Source: an uncultured Acetatifactor sp. (GTDB lineage Bacteria > Bacillota > Clostridia > Lachnospirales > Lachnospiraceae). From it: a stretch of 44,313 bases of DNA. The stretch is from the NCBI GenBank assembly GCA_910584865.1, contig CAJUCE010000041.1:1-44313 (forward strand), written 5' to 3'. Below are positions 35,390-43,987 of the stretch, piece by piece (within the stretch, counting starts at the first letter, position 1; every line of letters starts with the position of its first letter). The notes beneath the pieces are model-generated. The model was not told where the DNA came from. It saw nothing but the letters and a program-made list of their open reading frames with translations, and made no database searches. The translations under genes and the position numbers were made by a program.

Positions 35390-36310
35390 ATGAAGACAGT
35401 TAAATTAGGATCGAGTGATTTAGAGATACCTGTAATTGCCATCGGGTGCATGAGAATGAACAGCTTGGAAATTCCGCAGGCAGAGGAGCTTGTGAGGGAA
35501 GCAGTGGATATGGGGGCCGCTTATTTCGACCATGCGGATATATACGGCAGGGGAAAATGCGAAGAAATATTCGGCAATGTGCTCCGCAGAAATCCGGGAC
35601 TGAGAGAGAAGATGATCCTGCAGTCAAAAGCGGGAATTGTGCCGGGAGTGATGTACGATAATTCAAAAGAATATATTTTAAAAGCCGTGGATAGCATACT
35701 GCAGCGCCTTCAGACGGAATATCTGGACGTCTTTCTGCTTCACAGGCCGGATGCCCTGGCTGACGCCCGGGATACGGCTGAGGCGCTGGAAAGCCTGTAC
35801 CGCTCGGGAAAGGTCAGATATTTCGGAGTATCTAACCAGAGAGTAAGCCAGATGCAGCTTCTGTCAAAGTACCTGGACCATAAAATTATGATCAATCAGC
35901 TCCAGCTGAGCCTTACGAATTCCTCCATGATTCAGAGCGGAATGGAGGCAAATATGCTCTCTGACGGAGCAGTGGACAGAGACGGCGGCGTGTTGGATTA
36001 CTGTCGTCTGAATGATATTACCATACAGGCATGGTCCCCTTTCCAGTATGGGGCCATTACAGGGACATTTCTGGGAAATCCGGATTTTCCGAAATTAAAT
36101 AAAACTATTGATGCCCTTGCGGAGAAATATAATACGTCAAATACAGCTATTGCTGCTGCGTGGATATTACGGCATCCAGCCGGGATTCAGTTGATTGCAG
36201 GAAGCATGAAGGTGAGTCGGCTCCGTGAGATCTGCGCGGCAGTACAGATTGTACTGACAAAGGAAGAGTGGTATCGCCTGTATCTTGCAGCAGGGCATAT
36301 TCTTCCGTGA
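35390..36310 (+). CDS. Aldo/keto reductase
   Basis: A 306-aa NADPH-dependent oxidoreductase of the YdhF-like AKR group. Catalytic tetrad: Asp and Tyr in FDHADIYGRG (~47-56), Lys in ILQSKAGI, His in VFLLHRPD. Cofactor-binding C-terminal block IQLIAGSMKVSRLREICAA. It starts 32 bases after the LacI gene with GGGAGAGGAG upstream, so it is co-transcribed and probably acts in the same catabolic pathway. Confidence 0.94.
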   Translation: MKTVKLGSSDLEIPVIAIGCMRMNSLEIPQAEELVREAVDMGAAYFDHADIYGRGKCEEIFGNVLRRNPGLREKMILQSKAGIVPGVMYDNSKEYILKAVDSILQRLQTEYLDVFLLHRPDALADARDTAEALESLYRSGKVRYFGVSNQRVSQMQLLSKYLDHKIMINQLQLSLTNSSMIQSGMEANMLSDGAVDRDGGVLDYCRLNDITIQAWSPFQYGAITGTFLGNPDFPKLNKTIDALAEKYNTSNTAIAAAWILRHPAGIQLIAGSMKVSRLREICAAVQIVLTKEEWYRLYLAAGHILP

Positions 36311-36474
36311 CTGTTTTTTAGAACCTCCTTTTCCCGGTTGAAAATTCTGATAAAAAGGGGGTTAATGAGCTATATCTGTCGGGAAGGAAAATCCCAGTTT
36401 GGAGCGGTAGTGACTTTGATGTGTCCCTATCGCTCCTCTGATTCTGTAAGGCGGCCTGGTATACTTCCCGTCGG

Positions 36475-37281
36475 TCATCCCAGTGTAACCGTCGTCCCGC
36501 CCTTTACTTCCACGATCTTGCGGTCATCCACCTGCAGCCACACACTGGCAGCGCTAGGATTATGTACCGTTCCATTGTCTCCTGAAAACTTCAAACGGTC
36601 TGCCGCTTCCATATAATCGATTATTTCGATATTGGTAGCATACCAGATATCTTCTCTTCCTCCCATATAACGACAGAATTCCTCAATCACTTCCCAATTG
36701 TTCTTGTCGTCAAATTCATAGCTGTGTCCCCACACATACATAAGCTTCAGATACTGTCTCTTTCCGAAGCCTGCGAAGAATTCCGCTTTCTTCATCAGTT
36801 CCGGGTCATTGTGATGACAGGTGGGATGCCACTCCAGGGGGTCAGCGGGCAATTCATAATCCGCTTTGGTCTGAACCACCCTGGCATAGGCGATGCCTAG
36901 CTGGCGAAACAGTGCTTTGATTTCCTGACTGTAGGAGCCGTTGGGATAAGCATGTCCCCGCACCAGCCCTCCGGTCAGGCTCTCCAATCCCTTCCTGTCC
37001 TCCACGATCTCTCTTGCCACTTCGATCAGGGGGCAGCGGGCTATAGTGGGATGGGTCAGACAATGGGTAGCTACCTCATGATTCTGATATAGTTCCCTGA
37101 CCTGGTCTTTGGCAATGCGGTTTTCATCCCCCTCCATTAGGCCGTAATTCAGATTAAAGGTGCCTCGTATTCCGTTTTCATTAAAAATTTCCACCAGACG
37201 CTTATCCTGCAGTCTTCCGTCATCATAACTCATGGTGAGCGCTTTTGCCTTCCCCTCCGGGAAACAAGTATACACTTTCAT
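36475..37281 (-). CDS. Polysaccharide deacetylase (NodB-type) family protein
   Basis: 268 aa. The NodB fold has catalytic Asp and metal Asp in MSYDDG (~19-24), the metal His pair in HCLTHP (~70-75) and RGHAYPNGSYSQE (~107-119), then a late His in WGHSYEF. There is no signal peptide, so it is cytoplasmic and probably acts on a small carbohydrate or amide substrate. The tail (VWLQVDDRKIVEVKGGTTVTLG) resembles a small beta domain. ATG at 37281 with GGCGGAAG upstream. It follows the capA scrap on the same strand. Confidence 0.9.
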   Translation of the reverse strand: MKVYTCFPEGKAKALTMSYDDGRLQDKRLVEIFNENGIRGTFNLNYGLMEGDENRIAKDQVRELYQNHEVATHCLTHPTIARCPLIEVAREIVEDRKGLESLTGGLVRGHAYPNGSYSQEIKALFRQLGIAYARVVQTKADYELPADPLEWHPTCHHNDPELMKKAEFFAGFGKRQYLKLMYVWGHSYEFDDKNNWEVIEEFCRYMGGREDIWYATNIEIIDYMEAADRLKFSGDNGTVHNPSAASVWLQVDDRKIVEVKGGTTVTLG

Positions 37282-37311
37282 AATTCTTCCGCCTTTCTTT
37301 ATATGATTCAA

Positions 37312-37539
37312 TTAATTTTCATCCTCTTGCGGTCCGTTTGCAAAATCCGCCGTATATTTTCCGCCCTGCTCCCAGGAAATCACAAGGGGCAGAAGTTCCG
37401 CCTTCGTCACCCGATACCCGTCCGGCGTCAGCGACACGGTGAAGCCTGCCATACCGCCTTTTACACATGTCTTTTCTCTCTGAGCACTGACAAAGTTTCC
37501 TATGGAGTAGAAAATCAACATCTCGTGCCCATCCTCCTC
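37312..37539 (-). pseudogene. C-terminal remnant of a CapA-type protein
   Basis: Read from directly after the helicase stop: EEDGHEMLIFYSIGNFVSAQ, then GGMAGFTVSLTPDGYRV and a stop. H-x-x-LIFYSxGNFV is the signature of the C-terminal end of CapA/PgsA poly-gamma-glutamate capsule proteins (metallophosphatase fold). About 300 N-terminal residues are missing. It is in the same frame as the helicase gene, separated only by its TAA. Confidence 0.75.
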
Positions 37540-40500
37540 TTATAACAGATCGAACAGGCTCATCTGGACAGCCTGTACCGTCTCCTCATCTTCCGTCCTC
37601 TCCGCCCGCTCCCACCTTGCATATCCTGCCGGAATCTCCTGCAGAAATGGCGAGGTATTTTTTCCGCAAACCAGAATCAGCTCCTTCTCCGCTCTGGTCA
37701 TTCCTACATAGCACAGCCGCCGTTCTTCTTCCATATCTGTCTCCCCGGTGCTCAATTCCAGAGGGAATCGCCCCTGATCCATGCCATAGAGAAACACCAC
37801 CGGAAATTCCAGCCCCTTGGATCCATGCAGCGTCATCAGCGTCACTGCATCAGCTGTGAACTTTCTGCTCCCGCTGCGCCTGATATCTCCGTCCTCGCCG
37901 AAGGAAAGTGTATGAAGAAAGCTTTCCATGGTGGAATAAAGAACCGACATATCTGTCAGTTTCTTGATAGCTTCTTCATTTTCAAAAGAGAGTTCCCAGC
38001 TCCATTCCTCCAAAAGCTTTACCGGTTTGGTCCTTCTGACCTTTTTGCGGTATTTCCGGATCAAAAGGAGCAGGCGTTCTTCCCGGACTTCTTCCAGAGC
38101 AGAAGCAGCGAGCTTCTCTTTTCGGGCATCCATCAGAATCGGCTCCAGAAATCTCTTGCAGAGCTGCGCGCCCATCTCTTCTTCCGGATACAGGATATGG
38201 CGGAAGAAATACAGAGTGGCCCGTACCTCACGCTCTTGCAGGAAATCTTCCCTCCCTGCTACCAGATAGGGAATTCCTTCCTGCCGGAAGCATTTTTCCA
38301 GTAACGCAGCCTGCCTGTGGGTTCGGTAAAGTACTGCCATATCCGAAAATCCCCGCACCGGACGATCTTCTCCCGCACCGCGTCTGTCTGTATCTAGCAT
38401 GTCAATCCCGCCAATCTGCCTCGTGATTTCTTTTGCCACAAAAATCGCCTCTCTGCGCTCGTCCGCCGCAGATACAATGCGCACAGAATGCACAGTTTCA
38501 TGTCCGTTTTCTGCCAATGCTTTCATCCTGCGCGGTCCGCCTTCATTATGAGAAATCAGCCCCAATGCGGCATCCAGAATGGCAGGGGCAGACCGGTAAT
38601 TTTCCTCCAGCTTTATGACAGAAGTGTCAGGATAATCTCTTTCCAAGTGCGCAAAAACTTTAGAATCACAGCCGCGGAATCCATAGATGGACTGGTCCGG
38701 ATCTCCAATCACAAACAATTCTCTGCCGCCCCGTCCCCATTCCTTTACCAGCCGGTACTGGAGCGGATTTATATCCTGAAACTCGTCGATGAGCAAATAC
38801 GAGAAACGTTCCCGCCCGGCAGCTTCCTCGGGTAGTTCCTTCATATGGTTCAAGGTCTCCAGCAATAGATCATCGTAATCCAATGCTCCGGCCTGACGCA
38901 GCAGCTTCTGATAATATGCATACACACGTCTATTCTCTCCGCCGGCTGTGTCATAGTCCGGGCTGTTTTCCCTGTCTATAGCCTTCTCTGAACCGGTGCT
39001 GCCCTGTAGATTATTCGCTCCGGCAAACCCGTCCTCCGGCAATCCGTTTTTCATATGGGACAACTCCTGCAGAAACTTTCCGGGTGTCTTCTTGCTGCCA
39101 AATTCCCGAAGCGCTTTTTCTGCCAGTTCTAATTGAAGCCCCTCATCTGCCACCAGAAAAGCAATGCCTGCCTCCTGCAAAAATCGGCTGCAAATGGCAT
39201 GGAAAGTACCGATCCATACATCCGATACACTCTTATCCTTCTGGTTTGTTTCGCCTTGCCTTTCTTTAGCCCTTCTGGAGCGCATCTCTTCCGCAGCCTT
39301 ATTGGTGAAGGTCACGGCGGTAATCTTCCCGGCCGGAATCTGCCTTTTTTCCAAAAGATACTGCAGTCTGGCGATCAGAGTCCTGGTCTTTCCCGCGCCC
39401 GGCCCTGCTATTACTGCCACACTGCGTCCGATCTTCTCCACAGCTTCCTGTTGGCGCGTATTGAGACTGCCGCGTCTGTCCCCTTCCTGGAGGGCAGCTT
39501 CCCGCTGGCGTGCATTAGGACCCTTCGGCACTGCTTTCAGCGTTACTGGTTCTGTGGTTTGATATTCCGGTTCGGCTCCGTTAGAATAAGGCATTGTCTT
39601 CTGGCCGTTTTCCGACTCTTTTCCTCTTTCCGGTTTCTGGTGTTTTTCCAGATTCTGCAGTTCCTCCGCCGTAAAAAAGGTCATCTGTCCTTCCAGACTG
39701 CTGATTTCCTCCGGGGTCAACAGACTGATCCGCCCATACTCTCCGTCGAATCCCGGAGTTCGTTCCACCTGACCCAGCCGCAATCGCCGGATTCCTTCTG
39801 CCACCAGAGGCCCAGCCTCTTTGCGGATATCTTCTATGGGGATCTCCCGTAAAACGGCAAACTCCGGTCCTAAGACAGAGATCATCCGCTCGTATTTTTC
39901 CGCAGCCTTCTTTCCCCCGGCGGATATCCCCATGGAAGCGCCGATTACCTCCGGCAGCGGTACCAGACTCTCATACGGACGTCCTGAAGGCGGACAGGAA
40001 CCGGTCTGCCTGTCTGCAAGCTGTTCCACACGGTTCAGCACTCCGATGGTAATTTTCTTTCCGCATATGGGACACCTGTTTCCGTATTCCGCAGTCTTTC
40101 GGGGGCTGATACACAATCCGCATTTCCTGTGTCCGTCATAATGATATTTACCTTCCTCCGGGAAAAATTCAATGGTTCCCGCCAGTCCTTTTCCCTCTTG
40201 GATAGCTGCTGCCAGACCCCGATAAGACAGCTCCATGTCAAACAGACAGGCTTCTCTGCCCATCTTTGCCGGGGAATGGGCATCCGAATTGGAAATCAGA
40301 CAGAAACGATCCAGCGCCTTCACCCGCCAGTTCATGGGCGGATCGGAGGAAAGTCCCGTCTCCAGCGCGTGGATATGCGGAGCCATATCCTCAAAACATT
40401 CTTCTATCGTGTCAAATCCCGAGAAGGCCCCGAACAGAGAGAAATGCGGGGTCCAGATATGCGCAGGCACATAGATTCCATCCGGACTGGTCTCCAACAT

Positions 40501-40932
40501 GATTTCCAGCAAATCCCTGCAGGGAATTCCTAAAATAGGCCGTCCGTCGGAATGGATATTTCCGATCAGCTCCAGCCGTCCCGCCAGAGCCCGCGCCGCT
40601 TCCAGTCCAGGCAAAATCAGAAGACTATGTACCTTTCTCACACGGTCCCCTTTTTTATAGATAGAACTGATTTCCCCTGTAATGACAAACCGGGGCTGTC
40701 TGCGCTCGCCTGCGCTCTCCAGCCTGTACTCTTTTTTCAGCACATACAGACCATCCTCCGCAGGTTCCAGCTTTTCTTCCAATTCCTCACGCCAGGCCGG
40801 ATGCGTAAAGTCGCCCGTCCCCACAATATCGATTCCCTTCTTCCTTGCCCACAGATCCAGGTATTCCGGTGTGCAGTCCCTGCTGGTAGCACGGGAATAC
40901 CGGGAATGAATATGTAAATCTCCTATATACAT
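37540..40932 (-). CDS. Endonuclease Q (PHP) - UvrD-type helicase fusion
   Basis: 1130 aa with two enzymes in one chain. Residues 1-~405 match the endonuclease Q family: PHP-type metal sites DLHIHSRYS (5-13), GTGDFTHPAW and SNSDAHSP (~215-222), and a Cys4 zinc ribbon (C271, C274, C287, C290). EndoQ enzymes nick DNA 5' of deaminated bases and abasic sites. Residues ~490-1130 are a superfamily 1A helicase: Walker A GPGAGKT (510-516), LLIDEFQDIN, GDPDQSIYGFRG, LEENYRS, TLHGSKGLEF and CYVGMTRAE. A charged linker (~425-490) joins them. It starts 30 bases after the gene at 40963, so both are in one transcript. Intact and full length. Confidence 0.93.
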   Translation of the reverse strand: MYIGDLHIHSRYSRATSRDCTPEYLDLWARKKGIDIVGTGDFTHPAWREELEEKLEPAEDGLYVLKKEYRLESAGERRQPRFVITGEISSIYKKGDRVRKVHSLLILPGLEAARALAGRLELIGNIHSDGRPILGIPCRDLLEIMLETSPDGIYVPAHIWTPHFSLFGAFSGFDTIEECFEDMAPHIHALETGLSSDPPMNWRVKALDRFCLISNSDAHSPAKMGREACLFDMELSYRGLAAAIQEGKGLAGTIEFFPEEGKYHYDGHRKCGLCISPRKTAEYGNRCPICGKKITIGVLNRVEQLADRQTGSCPPSGRPYESLVPLPEVIGASMGISAGGKKAAEKYERMISVLGPEFAVLREIPIEDIRKEAGPLVAEGIRRLRLGQVERTPGFDGEYGRISLLTPEEISSLEGQMTFFTAEELQNLEKHQKPERGKESENGQKTMPYSNGAEPEYQTTEPVTLKAVPKGPNARQREAALQEGDRRGSLNTRQQEAVEKIGRSVAVIAGPGAGKTRTLIARLQYLLEKRQIPAGKITAVTFTNKAAEEMRSRRAKERQGETNQKDKSVSDVWIGTFHAICSRFLQEAGIAFLVADEGLQLELAEKALREFGSKKTPGKFLQELSHMKNGLPEDGFAGANNLQGSTGSEKAIDRENSPDYDTAGGENRRVYAYYQKLLRQAGALDYDDLLLETLNHMKELPEEAAGRERFSYLLIDEFQDINPLQYRLVKEWGRGGRELFVIGDPDQSIYGFRGCDSKVFAHLERDYPDTSVIKLEENYRSAPAILDAALGLISHNEGGPRRMKALAENGHETVHSVRIVSAADERREAIFVAKEITRQIGGIDMLDTDRRGAGEDRPVRGFSDMAVLYRTHRQAALLEKCFRQEGIPYLVAGREDFLQEREVRATLYFFRHILYPEEEMGAQLCKRFLEPILMDARKEKLAASALEEVREERLLLLIRKYRKKVRRTKPVKLLEEWSWELSFENEEAIKKLTDMSVLYSTMESFLHTLSFGEDGDIRRSGSRKFTADAVTLMTLHGSKGLEFPVVFLYGMDQGRFPLELSTGETDMEEERRLCYVGMTRAEKELILVCGKNTSPFLQEIPAGYARWERAERTEDEETVQAVQMSLFDLL

Positions 40933-40962
40933 TCTTCCTCACATTCTGCCGTCAGAAAGCGG

Positions 40963-41751
40963 CTATGCATTTCTCCCATATACTTCAATCTGGCTTAATG
41001 CCGGGAAGGGCGAAGGGTCATCCGCCTTAATCAGGTTGCAAAGCTCCAGCCAGGTAATCTCCTTTTCCGGAAACGTCAGCACCTGCCCATCCGCAGATTT
41101 TTTAAGCGGGAAATCCATTTCACTTCCGTCAGAAAATTTCAAGGTTACCTGGATCCACCAGTTATCGTGGGGAAAGTCGGCGCGGGTGTACAGTATCACT
41201 TTATCCGTTCTGATTTTCCTGCCGAAGTCCAGCTTCATGGCGGCATCATCCTGCCGGTTGATCCCCCAGGAAGTATAGGGCCATCCTCCATGGGACCGAT
41301 TTGCCCTCACACCGTCTATGGCATTCTTCGCTGCAAATACAGCCTCGCCCCTGGTCTCCACATTGGCGGAAGCATGAGGAAAACAGGGCACATCTCTGTG
41401 TTGATCCGCCGGGTTCAATGCCAGATTGCGGTAGCTTTCGATCTCTTCCTGCCTTGCCGCCTCCGCATAGAGATAATGTCTGTCTCCGGAAAACGCCTTG
41501 GGCGAATAGCTGACTCTCTTCTCTCCGAAAGGAATCTGGTAAATCACATTGTCTGTAAGGTATACAAACGCACTGCCCAAAGCATCATCCACCTGCCAGT
41601 TCAGATAAATGTTTTTCTCGGAGGATGCCAGTTCAATGATGTCTCCCTCCTCATAGCTGCGCATAGATACCAGATCTACAAAATTCTCTCCGCTGTTTAC
41701 ACAGATTGTGTTGCCATTCCTGTCTACTACTTTTAGTGATAAGGTTGCCAT
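40963..41751 (-). CDS. Discoidin-like (F5/8 type C-style) domain protein
   Basis: 262 aa, no signal peptide. The N-terminal half is a beta domain (LSLKVVDRNGNTICVNSGENFVDLVS...IYLNWQVDDALGSAFVYL). The C-terminal half (~115-262) has the jelly-roll pattern of carbohydrate-binding discoidin domains: NLALNPADQHRDV, AIDGVRANRSHGGWPYTSWGIN, LDFGRKIRTDKVILYTRADFPHDNWW, LSQIEVYG. ATG at 41751 with AGAGAG upstream, preferred over 41781. Its role next to the DNA-repair fusion is unclear. Confidence 0.82.
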   Translation of the reverse strand: MATLSLKVVDRNGNTICVNSGENFVDLVSMRSYEEGDIIELASSEKNIYLNWQVDDALGSAFVYLTDNVIYQIPFGEKRVSYSPKAFSGDRHYLYAEAARQEEIESYRNLALNPADQHRDVPCFPHASANVETRGEAVFAAKNAIDGVRANRSHGGWPYTSWGINRQDDAAMKLDFGRKIRTDKVILYTRADFPHDNWWIQVTLKFSDGSEMDFPLKKSADGQVLTFPEKEITWLELCNLIKADDPSPFPALSQIEVYGRNA

Positions 41752-42216
41752 AATATTTTCTCTCTTTTCTTTGCCTTTCATCAGCCATGTTCACAAGTCT
41801 GACACTATCATATACTTAAACGGCTTTTTTTGTCAACCTTCCCGGACTTCTGAAGCTGATTTCGCAATGCAAAGCATCAGTACAAAAATATTGTTGTTTC
41901 CGCGAACAATATTCAAGTCTGGATGGATACGTTCAGTAATTTGATTGAACTGGCTGTCATACTCAGTGTAATGTGGATTGGCGCAATCCCGACACAACGC
42001 CCGGATGTTTCTTGGGCCAAAGGAGATTCCGGGTGCAGAGAAACACCGGGATAAGATTCAGGAGACTTATGAGGAAGAATGCCAAAGATTGCATTGACTT
42101 TTCAACTGTTGGGACATAAACTGAAGGAAAGAGTATTGAGTATACCGTCTTGAAGCCTGGCAGGTTTGTGGAATTCACGGGCTTTAATCACATATATAAA
42201 AGAAAAGGAGCTGATA
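41752..42216. other. Intergenic region with an inverted repeat
   Basis: This divergent region holds no convincing gene. A perfect inverted repeat, AATATTGTT (41887-41895) and AACAATATT (41905-41913), with a 9-base centre could be an operator. A 30-codon open frame from 42006 (MFLGPKEIPGAEKHRDK...) is probably a scrap. Confidence 0.4.
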
Positions 42217-43242
42217 ATGATGGCAAAATCCCCGTATACCCCGCCTGAGGACTGGACTTCGGAGCAGATTCAGGCAAAACTGGAGAATCTCATCAATCAT
42301 GTGGAGCGTTTGAAAGACGACTGGTGGGACAATGATTTGAAAGGGCTTATCAATGTCCACGGCATATTCTCACCGGAACTGGCCCGGGCTGCCCTGGAGA
42401 AGGAGGTGTACCGCCCCAGCGAGATTTATTACCATGCCCCGGAGGACGTGCGGGACGGCTTGATTGCCAGACTGCTGGAGACAGAGGATTCTCATACGGC
42501 GGGAAATCTGATGTGCTGCCTGGCCATGCAGGGGGACGATGAGGCGCTTGAGACTCTCTATGAACTGGAGCAGCACCCACGCCCCTGGCGGGAAAAGCTG
42601 TATGTGGGCCCTTCGGTGTACGCCCAGTGCGGCGGCTGGACCTTTGACAAAGCCGGAAAGAGGAGGCAGCTGAATTTCGATACCTGCTATCCCCTCGTTA
42701 AGGGGGACAGAACACAGGATGGCGCCGTTCATATTTTCCGCCCCAGAAAGGATCGGTGCCCGGAGTGCGGCGGCAGGCTGTCGGATTTTCTGGTGTTGGA
42801 CGGACGGGATGAACGTCTGCGCTTTCTGGGGATAGACGGCATATTCACTGCCACTGCCTGCCTTGGCTGCATCCCATGGGCCAGCCCGTCCTATTCCCGC
42901 TTTACACTGGACGGAGGCAGCATACCTATTTTCCCTTATGAGGGAAGCGGCGAAGAAGCCATGGAGGACGAGGATGTGGAGCAGATGGGGGACAACCCCT
43001 ATGTGCTTGCCGGTGAGCCGGCGCCCCTTTTCTATGGGGCGGACTGGGACGAGGCCAGCACCATTGGCGGCTTCCCGTTCTGGATCCAGGACTGGGAATA
43101 CACCCCTTGCCCTGACTGCGGCAGGCCCATGAAGTTTGTGGCCAAGCTTTCATGGGAGATGCTGGACTTTATGGAAGGATACTGCTATGTGGAGGTATGC
43201 CCGGAGTGCCAGGTGGCCTCCATGCACCATCAGCAGACCTGA
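42217..43242 (+). CDS. YwqG/DUF1963-like protein with zinc ribbons
   Basis: About 341 aa, cytoplasmic. The N-terminal third is helical and HEAT-like (GLIARLLETEDSHTAGNLMCCLAMQGDDEALETLYEL). The C-terminal part has a Cys pair CPECGG with CLGC (~190-225) and another CPDCGRP with CPECQ, plus IGGFPFWIQDWEYTPCP, which resembles the GGxPxW-xQ signature of YwqG/DUF1963 proteins. AAGGAG lies seven bases before the ATG at 42217; a second ATG follows at once. It heads the plus-strand cluster at the end of the window. Function unknown; relatives are seen among immunity-type genes. Confidence 0.8.
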   Translation: MMAKSPYTPPEDWTSEQIQAKLENLINHVERLKDDWWDNDLKGLINVHGIFSPELARAALEKEVYRPSEIYYHAPEDVRDGLIARLLETEDSHTAGNLMCCLAMQGDDEALETLYELEQHPRPWREKLYVGPSVYAQCGGWTFDKAGKRRQLNFDTCYPLVKGDRTQDGAVHIFRPRKDRCPECGGRLSDFLVLDGRDERLRFLGIDGIFTATACLGCIPWASPSYSRFTLDGGSIPIFPYEGSGEEAMEDEDVEQMGDNPYVLAGEPAPLFYGADWDEASTIGGFPFWIQDWEYTPCPDCGRPMKFVAKLSWEMLDFMEGYCYVEVCPECQVASMHHQQT

Positions 43243-43287
43243 CGAGCGGAAAATTGGCTATTTTGGAGCTGTATTTGCGGTTTTCTG

Positions 43288-43509
43288 GTGATTTGGTGTA
43301 CCAATAACACGGGAAATGGGAACATCGGGTTTCTGGCAAAAGAAGGAACCGTGACACAGGTGAAATTCTGGCTGGCAGGCTATCTGGAACAGGGCTTTTT
43401 TAAAGAATTGAGCGCCTGGGCTGATATCACCGCCCAGATAGAAAAGCTTACGGGTAGGATGGAAAAAGAAAAGAGAAAGGAAGAGAAGAAGCATGGGAAG
43501 GTATTTTAG
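43288..43509 (+). CDS. Small hypothetical ORF, perhaps a fragment
   Basis: 73 codons from a GTG without an RBS. The frame is continuous with the stop of the gene before. The second half reads like protein (QVKFWLAGYLEQGFFKELSAWADITAQIEKLTG) and ends in a charged tail that covers the RBS and start of the next gene. Probably the C-terminal scrap of a lost gene. Confidence 0.35.
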   Translation: MIWCTNNTGNGNIGFLAKEGTVTQVKFWLAGYLEQGFFKELSAWADITAQIEKLTGRMEKEKRKEEKKHGKVF

Positions 43510-43969
43510 CGATGTGGTGGATCAGGCCATCCAAGACCTTTATTATTGCTGTGATAACGACAAGGCAACAGCGGCGGCGGACGCATTATTGCTTGCGGCA
43601 AAGGAAGATGACGGGGATGCCTGCTATTTCCTCTCTCGCTGCTTTTCCGGCTCCTGTTACAGCTGGGAATACCATCCCTTTGAAGAAAACGAGGCGGCGG
43701 CCTACGCCATGCTCCATCAGGCGATCTCCCTGGGCAGCGCCGCTGCGGTTCTGGGAGCCCTGCGCATGGATATGCTGACACCGGAGCTTAAGGAGATCAT
43801 GCCCTTTGACAGCATTCAGGAGGCATGGGAGATAATCCTTGAAAAAGCCGAAAACGGCTGCGCCTTCTGCCTTGAAAAAAATATCGGTGGAAATATCGGG
43901 AAAATGTCGATTAAAATGTCAATGGAAATGTTGGAAAATACCGACAGAAAAATATCGGAAGAAAAATGA
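43493..43969 (+). CDS. Sel1/TPR-like small protein
   Basis: 158 aa, cytoplasmic. Helical repeat pattern (DKATAAADALLLAAKEDDGDACYFLSRCFSG; ENEAAAYAMLHQAISLGSAAAVLGALRM) of the Sel1/TPR kind. The C-terminus from ~128 (NIGGNIGKMSIKMSMEMLENTDRK) changes style and is repetitive at the DNA level (AATATCGG and AAATGTC motifs), which suggests the original end was replaced. GAAGAGAAG-type RBS. Function unknown; cluster context suggests an immunity-type role. Confidence 0.7.
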   Translation: MGRYFSDVVDQAIQDLYYCCDNDKATAAADALLLAAKEDDGDACYFLSRCFSGSCYSWEYHPFEENEAAAYAMLHQAISLGSAAAVLGALRMDMLTPELKEIMPFDSIQEAWEIILEKAENGCAFCLEKNIGGNIGKMSIKMSMEMLENTDRKISEEK

Positions 43970-43987
43970 TTACGGAGGCGCATCGCA

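Noticed and set aside
39133..39852. 239-codon plus-strand frame inside the helicase fusion gene
   Set aside because: Antisense to conserved helicase motifs, no domain likeness, no initiation signal.
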